Part shown: positions 50,884 through 62,015 of the stretch, one piece after another
Numbering within the stretch: position 1 is the first letter of the stretch
Layout of the letters: every line of letters starts with the position of its first letter
Assembly (NCBI GenBank): GCA_950295325.1
Contig: OX485805.1
Location: forward strand, 6,326,501 to 6,390,500
DNA from: Polytrichum commune
Lineage: Eukaryota > Streptophyta > Polytrichopsida > Polytrichales > Polytrichaceae
Direction of reading: 5' to 3'
DNA: 64,000 nucleotides
The notes under the pieces: model-generated
The model's input: only the letters and a program-made list of their open reading frames with translations
Database searches by the model: none
Told to the model about the DNA's origin: nothing
Position numbers and translations under genes: made by a program

Positions 50884-53379
50884 CCTCCGTGATTTGCGGC
50901 GCCATAATAGGACCATTTCACCAGGAACGATACTTGCCATAAACAAAAATCAATCACTATAAGGATCCAGACAGTGCAATCCACATAAAAATTGGCTCCA
51001 CTAATGGGTTTATGGCTTGGAATTTAGTGTTTAGGGTATAAAAGGTCCATTGCAATAGGATCTGTACCTGCACGAAATAAACATCCAGAACACTACAAGG
51101 GTCCAAGCAGCGCAACCCACATCTGAGATGCAAAAAGAGTCCCTTGGTGGAGGGGTGTCCCCTTAAGTACTGATTGTTTCCCTTGGATCCGTTTTCCAAC
51201 ATAGGATACTAGCCACCATCTACGTCCTATAAATAAAAACCTAACATTACTACATTCCGTGTGCCAGCCTTACAATGGAATGTGTATTCATAGTGGACAA
51301 CATGCATAGACGATGAGTCCACATAATGACAAAGCAAAAGGCATCTACGTATTTATGGTGGACAACAAAGAAAATAGGCTAATAATATATGAGCATTGAA
51401 CATTGTTGAGGGGTGGTTTATAATATTGAAGTACCTAATATTGAGAGGTCATTGTAGAACTAGGAGACAGAAAATTATAGTGTCGTGTGAAACATCAACC
51501 ACAACAACAACAATAGTACATGGAGTATAAAAATACGTGTCATTCAAAATTAAACTAGCATCTATTTTATTGTTTTGCATACGATGTAATGATATTCACT
51601 CCAATATCATGTTATCTCCTCTCATCTAGCATTTAAACTAGTAATTACATTTGCCACCACCCTACCATCCAACCCGTTTAATTTACCCACTTTTACACAC
51701 CTATACATAATTATATTAATACGTACACAAACTTTGAGCGCCTAGATGCCATGAAAATAGCACATCTATTGTCATAGGCACTATGGGTTGCTTTAAAATC
51801 AATATTCTCAATTTCCTCTCTTAACTTTAGGGCCCCCTTCAATACATCAACATTTATTTCAAAAAAAATAATACTAGCATTCTTAATGTACTATACGTGA
51901 GACAAAAAACAATTTTTAGTACCCCATGTACATTATCTACAATATTGACTCAAACAATAGCAGTTGTTGTTCTAAGTAACATTATGAGCCCAACAAAGCA
52001 TAATGGAGAGAAGGGGAGGGTAGGGTATCCAAATATTATAAAGGCAAGCAATTTTAAGTTGGTGACAGAAGGGGGATACTCTCATTAGTTCATACGTGGT
52101 ACCCTAAATCCTAAACCCTAAACCCTAAACCCTAAACCCTAAACACTATACCCTATACCCTATACCCTATAACCGCCCACCCCTGAACAAACACAACGAC
52201 ATACGGTACGCATGGTTAACTGAATAACTCCCAATACATGTGTAGCCTTAAGTGGAAGTAATTCAAAACTATATGACTACCTTTAAATTTTGTAAAATAA
52301 ACATTTCAAATGTGAAGCAAATTTAGGGGTAACCTTACCTTTCATTTTTTTAAATCTTTCTTTGGCTTTAAACCATTTGCTTTAAACATATACTTTTGAT
52401 GAAAGGTTTTGAAGATCGTATATTGGTATTCTATAATCGAGTCCTAAACACAACTCACCACCGAAAGAAAACTCCAAATATAAACAAGTTTGCTACTACT
52501 TATAAGCGATAATACAAGCTGAGGCCTATGTGTGGAAGGATTGGATGGATCCGAAAGGTTGTTTAATGTACAAGAGGGATGTACATTCAACACATACCCA
52601 TGCATTTTGTTTTAATACAAGCTTAGACCTATGTGTGGAGGGATTGAATTAATCCGTAATGTTGTTTAAGGTATTACAAGCATATGAATTCTCCCCATAT
52701 CTCGATGTTTCGGTTTTGTTAATTGCGTTTCACAACTTATTGCGATAATTGAGGGATTCACAAGTATTTCTTGGCAAAGTTTCATGAGAATTTGTGGCCA
52801 ATTGGTATATTGCCCCAATTGCATTTGAATCCCATCTTTGAGAAGAAAAAGAATTCTTATACTGAAGTTAATCAACAAGACATCCTTTTATTGAATATTA
52901 TTACTATTCTCGAAATATAGAGTCCCCTCCATAGCTCGGGGGGTGCACTGTACTAAACATGTACGAGTTATACGTGAGTGCACAGGAGGGGTATTGATTT
53001 GGACCTTGCCGTATTGCATATACATATGGTATACATGTTATAATTTATAGTTACGTACATATATGGAAGGCCTTTAAAAAGTATAGAATAATTGTACTTG
53101 TATGGTATTGTTACTATACTATATATCATAAGTGTTCATATTGGATAAGTTTTCATAAGGTTTGGTTTGTTGGGAGAGTTTATAGGATGCGGAGGAAGTT
53201 TGGTAATCGTTGGGTGGAGTATAGGGATCCATTTGACTTGATGGACCGTCCATCAAACGTGGAGATTGGTTTATGTTGGTATCAAAAGGGGCTAACAACA
53301 AGTGGACATATGATCTTATTGATCATTCCATGGTAGACTTCGAGACAATAATTGCATTTGTATACTTATGTTAATGACT
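50884..53379. other. Spacer inside the large transposon
   Basis: No gene is recognised. A telomere-like repeat sits at 52101-52172 (separate entry). No palindromes of the element-wide type were seen here. Confidence 0.4.
52101..52172 (+). repeat. Short interstitial telomere-like repeat
   Basis: Several TAAACCC units (the plant telomere heptamer in the C-rich orientation), followed by TATACCC variants. It is far too short for a telomere and is an internal repeat. A smaller TTTAGGG run is at about 29265-29288. Confidence 0.85.
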
Positions 53380-53694
53380 CTCGGGGGGGGGGGGGCAATC
53401 ATTGGTTGGAGTAGCAATATACGTGCAAACAAATGATAGGGTATTTTAAAAACATGGGGGCAAAAAATTATAAATGGACTTAAGAGTAATATAGGGTATC
53501 AAAAATGGCACTGGACATCTTTAAAGTAGTATAGGGTATGGAATAATTGGTAATTTGGAATTATAAGTAATGCAAGCCATTTTTCTATTAACCCAAAGTA
53601 GAAATTTATATAATGATAGCATGTGAAAAAAATAAGAGAATTGAAAGTAATACCCCCCTATATCCTTATTTTTTTAACACACTGCCCCCCCGAG
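53380..53694. mobile_element. Second copy of the poly-G MITE, inserted in the large transposon
   Basis: A 315-bp element with ends CTCGGGGGG and, reversed, CTCGGGGGGGCAGTG. It is flanked by the perfect octamer TAATGACT at 53372-53379 and 53695-53702. It is in inverse orientation relative to the copy at 36844-37188. It shows that the large element has been in place long enough to receive an insertion. Confidence 0.87.
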
Positions 53695-53702
53695 TAATGA
53701 CT

Positions 53703-54329
53703 AATATATATGAATGGATGTTTTTTTGTGTATACATATTGTTGCTTGTATATTTATTGTTGCAATTGTATGTGTATTACTTCATTTCACAAAAAATCAC
53801 TTGTATATATTAGGGGGTTTTTAGAGTATGCAGTGAACGCACGTGATTCTAGGTTTTAATGAAAGGTGCTCCCCCACTCTCCATAGAGGCCACACTAGAA
53901 ATTGTAGTTAGTTTCTCTCATTGTTTGGAGTTCCAAAATGATATTATTATTATTATTGATGTCATTTAATTGTTGACAATGACATAATAATTTACTCAAC
54001 CTCACACCCTAATATAATTTCCTAAAATAATGAATACTTTCTAGAGCTCGTATGAATATTTCACTCATTATCAAAAGTGAAGAGAAGAGGCAACGAGATG
54101 GCTCATTTTATATTTAGAGTGACATTTAGTGTGACTTTTAACTTGCCTTAGCATAAACATAAGATGTTATTATGACATAATATGATAATAAAATCACCAA
54201 ACTAAGTATAAATTAAACCCCTATTTCAATACCAAATATAGACCAGTAGGGTGATGCCACGTAAGGGTATAGGCCGGCGATTGGGCGCGACGTTTGGGGT
54301 AGGGACACGTGGAGGCACGCCATTGTTTT
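53703..54329. other. Spacer after the inserted MITE
   Basis: AT-rich DNA leading to the presumed promoter of the rightward gene. Nothing else is recognised. Confidence 0.35.
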
Positions 54330-55280
54330 AGGGTTCCAAGTACTCCAGCACCCTTTCGCCCTCGCTCTTCGTGCTTTTCCTTCCTTCTCTATCATCTCTT
54401 CCTTCCGTTCCTTCTACTGTTGCTCTTGCTTCTCTTGCTTTAGGGTTATAGGGTTTCAAAGTACACCAGCTCCCTTTTGCCCTCCTCTTCGTGCTTTTGC
54501 TTCCTTCTCTTGCAGCTCTTGTTTCTCTTGCTTCTCTTGCTCATTTGCTCATCTTCTCTTGCTCATCTGCTCTTGCTCATCTTCTCTTGCTCATCTTCTC
54601 TTGCTCATCTTCTCTTGCTCAACTTCTCAACTTCTCATCTTCTCTTGCTCATCTGCTCATCTTCTTTTGCTTCTTTTGCTTCTCTTCACTTTCTTCTCTT
54701 GTTTCTCTTGCTTCTTACCCTTATCTTCACTTTCTTCTCTCTCTTCTCTTGCTTCCCTTGCTGGTCTTGCTTCTCTTTCCTCACAATGCAAAACTCATTC
54801 TTATTGGTCAATTGCTGACGCGCGTCAGAGCTAGAGTAAGTTCTCCTTGTTTGCTGCTCATTTGCTTATTAGCTCATTAGCTCATTAGTAAGTTTTGCTT
54901 GCTGCTTGCTTGCTTGCTGCTCATTAGATCATTAGGATGCTCATTGTTGCTTGCTACTGCTCATTAGGTTGTTTTCAGTTGTTGATCTCAGTTGTTGCAA
55001 GGGTAATTAGTGTTTCAGATGTTGCTCATTAGGGTTTCAGTTGTAGCTTCACCATGTAGTTCATTATATTTTTTGCATACAAATCAATAGTTTCCTTTCA
55101 CTTGTGTTGCATGAATCTGATTTATGAGCAACTTTTTTTGAGTAGTTCTCAATGTTGAATCATGCATGTGCACATTGAATTACTAGAGGTTTCTGACCTC
55201 AATTTTATTGTTCATTTGCAGTTGGTATTAGCTGCAGCAGGAGCAGCTAGTTGTGGTTTAGGAGCAAACACTCTAGAAAG
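54330..55280 (+). promoter_or_regulatory. Presumed promoter and 5' leader exons of the rightward gene
   Basis: A pyrimidine-rich region. A block from TTAGGGTTCCAAGTACTCCAG to CCTTCCTTCTC (from about 54330) is repeated at about 54443 with slight changes. A TCTTGCTCATCTTC microsatellite follows (about 54530-54680). A perfect palindrome CTGACGCGCGTCAG lies at 54815-54828, just before a good donor (CTAGA|GTAAGT, 54836). A plausible second leader exon is 55222-55280, ending AAAG|GTAAGT. From there a 1,152-bp intron would run to 56432, where TTTGCAG directly precedes the ATG. The leader structure is inferred from splice motifs. Confidence 0.45.
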
Positions 55281-55644
55281 GTAAGTTTTTTAGAACATTG
55301 CAATTGCATTTTGTATGATTGCAATTTTGGGTTGTTGTGGTTTAGGGCTTAAGGTTAGCATGACAGAATGTGAGATTCCAGTTTCAAGGAATTCTGAATT
55401 TGTTTAGTACTTTGTCTATGGCTACATTCTAAGAATCATTTAGTTATGGACATGTCAGTGTTCTGAAAGTGCCTTATGTTGTCAATCTGCAGTGCAGTGT
55501 TTGCTATTGCAGTGAAGTAAAATTGCATTCTTATTTGGAGGGCAAAACCATATTGGACGACAAGGTAAAGTCCCGAAAAACACGGAGCATTAATGAAAAC
55601 ATTGGAATACGCAAACATTACAATAGCCTTTATAATCCTCAAAG

Positions 55645-56071
55645 TTTACGGACGCGCGTTCGTAAACTTTGTGGATCTTTGTGTAGGTGAGAGGCAAGCC
55701 TCTCAAACAACATATTACGCAAACGAAGCCAAATATTGTAATATTAGGCATATTAAAATAGCCTTTATAATACTCAAAGTTTACGGACGCGCGTCCGTAA
55801 ACTTTGTGGATCTTTGTGTAGGTGAGAAACAAGACTCTCAAACCGCATATTACGCAAACGAAGCCAAATATTGTAATATTAGGCATATTAAAATAACCTT
55901 TATAATACTCAAAGTTTACGGACGCGCGTCCGTAAACTTTGTGGATCTTTGGGTAGGTGAGAGACAAGCCTCTCAAACAATATATTACGCAAACGAAGCC
56001 AAATATTGTAATATTAGGCATATTAAAATAGCCTTTATAATACTCAAAGTTTACGGACGCGCGTCCGTAAA
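55645..56071. repeat. 135-bp tandem array, each unit with the CpG palindrome
   Basis: Palindromes start at 55645, 55780, 55915 and 56050, exactly 135 bp apart. The spacer (TTTGTGGATCTTTGTGTAGG, 'gaagccaaatattgtaatattaggcatattaaaata') is almost identical between units. The first palindrome has one changed base (CGTTCG). The array would lie in the last leader intron of the gene at 56433. Open frames on both strands across it are repeat artefacts. Confidence 0.95.
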
Positions 56072-56231
56072 CATTGTGGATCTTTGTGTAGGTGAGAAAC
56101 AAGACTCTCAAAAATATATGTAGGTGAGAAACAAGACTCTCAAAAAATGTAGGTGTGAAACAAGACTCTCAAAAAAATATTAACCGTAACTTGAATACAT
56201 TGATATTTACCACCATACTATCTTTGCGAAG

Positions 56232-56377
56232 TTTACGGACGCGCGTCCGTAACTTATAGAGATATTTGAGTATATATTATATGCGTTATGCGTATTTGGA
56301 AGAAATGTATCTTTTCATTTGGATCCAAAAATGTAATTGAGACAATTTGGAAAACTTTACGAACGCGCGTTCGTAAA
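56232..56377. repeat. Two further CpG palindromes just before the start codon
   Basis: One, at 56232-56252, is TTTACGGACGCGCGTCCGTA. The other, at 56356-56377, is a perfect palindrome with compensating changes on both arms (TTACGAACGCGCGTTCGTAA). The paired change keeps self-complementarity, which suggests selection or repair on the palindrome itself. Both lie within 200 bp of the ATG at 56433, inside the presumed leader intron. Confidence 0.9.
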
Positions 56378-56432
56378 GTATGATCTATATCTTTTGCCAA
56401 GAATTCTAACTTATCTATCTTATCATTTGCAG

Positions 56433-59400
56433 ATGGCATCTAAAAAGAGACATGCAATTGAGATGTTCGCAGAAGCTCTCATTCCTCCGCTACCAGAAGC
56501 CATCAAAGACATAAGTCCCAACGACCATTACAAGCCACAAGATGAAATTGTGGATAATTGGACAGTATTGGTAGAAAAGGACGAGAAAGAAATATTTGTG
56601 CTTAGATTTGCATATCAAATGAAGACGGACATAGATGAAGCTGAGAAGTGGATAAAGCTTAAATCGTGGACAGTAGAGTGTGCAGTGGCACAAGGGGATT
56701 ATGTAGTAATAGACCTTGAGAAGAAAGAAGATCGGGTCACTTTCATTTTGCACGAATCCTACCACCCCTTCAACAAAAATGAGTGTGAGAATGCTAGTAC
56801 AGATGCGGCTTGCTTCAATCTCCAGACGGAGTTCCAAGACTATGCATGCAATGCACCTTGGACGGGTAAGCGGCTTGGACGACTCTTGAACAATGTAACA
56901 AGAGTAAATGGAGCCTTGCTAGAGGCCAGAAAGGGGAAAGATAAGAAAAAACAAGTCGTTCCTGAACGACCCAAGCGTGTGCCTAAACCAGTGCCGGAAT
57001 CCTCAAGGCCCTCGCAGAGTGGTGCATCAAGAGGGAGCAGACAGGCGAGTAAACGCTCTCACTCGCAGATGGACTCTGGACTAACAGAGGGTCCGGATGT
57101 CAGCTCTACACTGACTGTCGCTCCACTCCTCAAAAAGGGTCAACGCCCTGACGCCGAACTCTCAACAAAAATATTCCAAGAGTTCGATGAGAAGACGAAG
57201 GAATGCTGGCCCCTTGGCAGGTATTTTACTTTCGAAGTAGACGTCTACAAATGCCACAAGGGCACCGAAAGTATGAATACCAGAGCAAAAGAAGAAAGCG
57301 GTGTATGGTGGCAAATGAACAACATCATGAACAACCCCAAGTTTGACAGGCAAATCATTTGTGTGACACCAAAGGATCCTATCGTTGAAGTCAACGAAAA
57401 AAATTGGCCGATTCTCAAGAATGGAGAGTTCTACATTGTCGACGGCCAACATAGTGTAATGGCTGCAAAAGCTCTCCTTGAAGACGACGAGTGGAAAAGC
57501 CCATTAAAGGAGACAATCCGATATTGGAAGGCATTCGTCGTGCATTCCAAGGACTCGAACCAACTCATAGCAATATCTGCCTTCATGAACCAGGGGAATA
57601 AAGTGAGGCAGTTCGAGGCTTCATGGGCAGCCAACATCGTGGCTGGGAGGACCTTGTGGGTGGAGCACGAATGTCCCCCAAAAGAAAGAGATAATGCTGT
57701 CGTGAAGAACCCAAAATGGCAGGTATGTTACTCAAATAGATTTACGGACGTGCGTCCGTAAATGTGGCCCTTCTCCTCCCACTGCTTCAAATATTTGAAT
57801 TTAATTTGTACTGAATTCAATGTTCTGATTTCTTGCAATTCGCGCCTCTTGCAGACATTCAGCAATGCCATATTGACAAAGTTCTCGAGTATAGACATGA
57901 AGACAAGCGGCATGAAAACAGTGCATGAATTAAAAGGCGAACTCAAGCTCATCACTGCAACAGAAGAGACGTGGTCAATATGGTTGCGACTTTTCGATGC
58001 CCACAACAACGGCGACCTTGTCAATCCAGATACGGAGAACACCTACAAGAGCGACTCAAAAGTTAAGGTACCACCAATCCTGCGAGAGTTCTTTCGTCCC
58101 CTCCAAGGATTGATGGACTCGGAGCTGTACAGGGCAGCAGAACACATTCTTCTAGAAACTCCTAGAAGAACTCTGCCCTATCCCAAAATCTTTCTGAAGC
58201 GGCCGAAGCACATGAAGCCATCCACGTACCACATTAAGGAATGGTGCGATTACAGAAAGAAGAAGACCATGGCTGTAAGGGAGATTAGCAAATTGCTACC
58301 CACCCACAACCTCATTAATAGTGATGGTGAGATCGTGTGGGAGAATTGGAGGAAGCTGAAGGGTGAATACCACATCAATGGCGTCTCAATGCGAGCTTTG
58401 ATAAGAGGGGCATCATCCTTCCTTGCCCAACGATCCAGAAGGAACGAAAAGAAGGGATCCATCGACGAGAGGGAGGCAGGGTTGTATGTTCACTTTCTCG
58501 ATAGGAAAAAGAACGCGAAATTTGGAGGGTTTGCAAGATTCTGCACGATCACAAAGGGCATGAAGTTCGGCGCATGGGACACCCATGCTTCAAGAGCCTC
58601 TGTGAGAGATGACCCCAGGGGTTGCCCTTTCGCCATTTTTTATTTTCGTGCAATTCCCGGAGCATGGAAGCAAGACGTTGCAGGAGCACCCTTCTACGAG
58701 CCCTTCTTAAAAGCCTTCAAGAGCTATCGCTCGCCTGCCCTCTTCGAGCCTCATGTGTGGTTATGGATTGTAGAGCAAGAGAGGTCCACATCCATTGTCC
58801 ATCTGTACACATCAACGATGGACCTCGAATACGATATGTACCACAGCACCTACATCCCAGCGAAGACAGAAGGGATCACTTTCATTCAAGAGGCAAGGGG
58901 GGTGAAGCAAGTGGGAGCTGTGCAGCTTTATTTCTTAACACGCAAGTCTTCCCCAACTGGGCGATTGCCCATTAAACCACACGAGGTGTTCAGGAAAGTC
59001 TATTCGTTGCCGCCACCACATCCCAAGGAGCTTGTTGAGGAGACAATGCATGCAATCTATCCGGCGTTCGAGCTCCGGATGGACTTTTATATAGGGGTCT
59101 TGAAGGCTTTAACTGTCATGAGTGAGACAGTTTACAACGTCTTCGGAGGCACGAAGTTTATGTATGCAGCATTGGTGAGTATTTGTTTGTCTTTCAACCC
59201 ACCTATCTTTTGCATAGTTATTTTACGGACGCGCGTCCGTAAAAACCCAGTATCAGGTGCATGTGAATTTTACGACCGTGCGTCCGTAAAATTGTCCAAC
59301 TTTTGAGTGGTGGTTTTACGGACGCGCGTCCGTATAACGTGTTGACATCTAGCCTCATTTATATGCAATCACCACTATTGTTCTTATCTAATTTTCTTGT

Positions 59401-61923
59401 TATGGTCCAGATGCTTGGCTTGCAGGTGAATTCTTTTGTGCAAGATTCCGACTACGATGACGCCCATACTCACAGGGTAATGGCCTCCAAAATGGATATC
59501 CAGGACATCATGGACGTCCTTACACCCCATCCTGTTGTGCCTCTTTCTTCTAGAGAAGAGGCAATGCCCGGAATGGAGACAGACCCTGAAGAGGACCAAG
59601 ATCCCAGTTCCCCAAGAGCGCAACCCTCCACACAGGAGCCTTTACACGGCCTTGTTCGCGACCCAATTAATCCAAGTGTTTTCCTGCTGGGAACAGACGA
59701 CACGGATGCGCAGGAGGCACGCGTGAACTTCACTCCGATAAGGGTCCCTCATACCCCTGTTCTCTCACCTTTTGGGACTCCCACCTCTCGAGTTGGATTT
59801 CCCTCAACTGCGGGTCCATCTCGTGCTCCAGGAGTTATGGCCGAGAAGGATGTGGACCTTGCGGCAGAAGGCGGATGCACCGCTTCATCTGGAGGGGGAT
59901 CTCAACATTCAGATCTACCCCCTATGGAGGGGAGGGATGTGCTGGAGTTGATATTGAGGCCTGATAACTCTCTATATCGTGAGAGTCGACGAAAGAGGAA
60001 CAAGACGCCATACAACGAATACCCTGAAGGCGCGGTCTTGGAGCTCTCCGATGAAGACGAGGATGAGATTAGGATTCACAATGCCATCTCTGCCTTGCCT
60101 ACGGAACCTGGCAAGGTGAAGAAAGAGCCGATGTCAGTGTCCGAATTGGACGAGATGATGGAGAGGCGAATGAAGGAAGAGCTTGACCAACGGCTTCGAG
60201 AAGCTAACGAGGAGCACGCCAAAAAGATGGCCACCATCCAAGCTGAGATGGAGCAAGCTAGGTTGGAGTCTGCTCGAAGGCACGCCGATCTCATGGCCCA
60301 AAATCAACAGTTCTTGGCCCAAAGTCAACAATTTATGAGCCTGATGCAGAGCTTGCAGGCAAGATCCCCTGTAGTCTATACAGCTCCCGATGCCGTCATG
60401 TCTATGCCCCCCACTCTCATGCGGCCTCCGTCTAGTAGCCATGCGGTGTATATACCCGAGCATGCTTATCCAGCCCCCGCGTTGATTGTCCCGCCCTCTC
60501 CCCTTGTTGTCGCCACTCCAGAGGAGCCCTCCTCTCATCCTACAGGAGTGGAGGAGATACCGGCACGTGACATGGCGGGTGCCGCCGAGACAGATGTCAA
60601 TGAAGGCAATGCCCCCATTGGCGATGAAGATGTACATATGCGGGGCAGCCAAGACTCCACAGATGAGGATCAGCCTTACGTGGATACTCAAGGGTCGCAA
60701 GCGGCTGGAGACACCTTGTTGGTGGTCGAAGATCTGGACAATTTTGCGGACGCGCGTCCGGATCCTGTGCCCATGACGGGGCCAGGTGAGGGAGGCACTG
60801 CTGGCGCGGACCTCGCCCTTGAAGAGGTAATCAACCTTTGAGCATGCCTCCCACGTTACGGACGCGCGTCCAAAACTTCCTTGTCTGCCTCCTTCGTGGC
60901 GTGTGTATATTATCGAGTTCAATCCTCGACTTCGCCCGGCGGGTGGATACAATTTTGTTAGCATAGATTCCATTAACTTCAACAGATATTTTTTGCGACA
61001 ATGTATATTATTCACCAAATGTATATCACGAATTACATTAATACCAATTTTTCAACTGGATGGTTCGGATTATTTTTGGCCTTATAATTTGTGTTGAGTT
61101 TATCCATGCTTGTCAATTGGTTTTTCTTGAGTAGTACCATTTACCTAGATAGAATGTTCCATCACAGGGTCCGTCGGAGATATGTCGCAACCCCGCGGGA
61201 AAACCAAGCGCGCCCATGATGAAACCGTTCATAATATTTGACCTCAATGGGGTGCTTTGTCAATCCAAACATATCTCGAATAGTGCGTCCAAGGGGCCCT
61301 TCCGTAGTCCACAAGACATGGATTACGGCGGACATTTCGATACTCTCATAAATAAGAAGGTTGTACGTGCCCGCCCCGGTTTGAGGAGCTTCCTTCGTGA
61401 GGTCCTTGGCTTCGCCCATGTCATCATCTGGAGCTCTATGCTCATGGACAACACGAAGGCCATCGTCGGTTTCCTTTTCCGAGAACTCGCAATGCCATGC
61501 TTGCTTCTCGGTCAAGAACACTGCGATGACCTCTATGACCGTAGTGGCAATATTGTACCCAAGGTTGGGCCTCAATTCTTAAAGGTCCTGAGGAAGAACC
61601 TCTGGGTGGGCGTCCCTATGTTGGAGGGGGTTCCCCACGGTTGTTGGCCCACCCCGGATAACACACTCCTCATTGACGACAGCCCGGCAAAGAGTATTCT
61701 CAATCCCCCGGGCAATTGCATATTCCCGGATCCTTGGGAAAGCGATAGAAATGACAACTTTCTAGAGAGTGAACTAGGACCCTACATTAGGAGGCTTGCC
61801 TATCACCCCGGAAGTGTCCCGGATTTTGTGCTCTCCAACCCAATTGGCAATAGGCCTCTAGGCCCACAAGATGAGGAATTTAGGAGATTGTACGGCTACG
61901 CTAGACTCAATAAATTAATATGA
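56433..61923 (+). CDS. ParB/DGQHR-like protein with coiled coil and C-terminal FCP1-type phosphatase domain
   Basis: Exons 56433-57722, 57855-59174, 59411-60826 and 61168-61923 all join in phase 0 through GT-AG introns (1,593 aa if fused). Exon 1 has a basic linker (KDKKKQVVPERPKRVPK) and then FYIVDGQHSVMAAKAL, typical of the ParB/DGQHR fold. Exon 2 has no recognised domain. Exon 3 is Pro/Ser/acid-rich with a coiled coil near its middle (MMERRMKEELDQRLREANEE) and Gln/Met repeats. Exon 4 is HAD-like: FDLNGVL, VIIWSSM and LLIDDSP, as in FCP1/NLI-interacting phosphatases, although the second Asp of DxD is Asn, so catalysis is doubtful. If the exon-3 donor is skipped, the protein stops at 60841 without the phosphatase part; the two could be separate genes. 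The gene is divergent from the DUF7869 gene. Confidence 0.65.
57741..57762. repeat. CpG palindrome in intron 57723-57854
   Basis: Same palindrome with a TG centre (TTACGGACGTGCGTCCGTAA). It sits 19 bases downstream of the 5' splice site in a 132-bp intron. Confidence 0.9.
59221..59336. repeat. Three CpG palindromes in intron 59175-59410
   Basis: A perfect copy is at 59222-59243 (extended to 24 bp by flanking T/A). One at about 59268-59290 has an extra base (TACGACCGTGCGTCCGTA). A third, at 59315-59336, ends CGTATA. They are spaced about 46 bp apart. Confidence 0.9.
60742..60762. repeat. CpG palindrome inside coding sequence
   Basis: CGGACGCGCGTCCG is kept within exon 3 of the gene at 56433, where it encodes part of FADARPDP. 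The outer TTTA/TAAA arms are lost. This is the only copy seen in an exon. Confidence 0.8.
60856..60871. repeat. Partial CpG palindrome in intron 60827-61167
   Basis: TTACGGACGCGCGTCC, with the right arm eroded (followed by AAAAC). It lies 30 bases after the presumed donor at 60827. Confidence 0.8.
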
Positions 61924-62015
61924 AAACTTTGATGATTTTGGATTTGTACTTGGACTCTCCATGTAAATATCTAACATTTCTCCCCTTATCTTTGTAATGT
62001 ATTTTTGTGTCTTAG

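Noticed and set aside
52101-52172. Telomere
   Set aside because: There are only a few TAAACCC units in the interior of a gene-bearing element.
54477-54880. Leu/Ser-rich open frames in all three plus frames
   Set aside because: They come from a TCTTGCTCATCT microsatellite. Openness in three frames at once shows composition rather than coding.
55590-56123. 170-residue repetitive frames on both strands
   Set aside because: They span the 135-bp array; the period is a multiple of three, so frames stay open by chance.
60134-61018. 294-residue minus-strand frame
   Set aside because: It is antisense to the coiled-coil exon, crosses a presumed intron and lacks recognisable domains.
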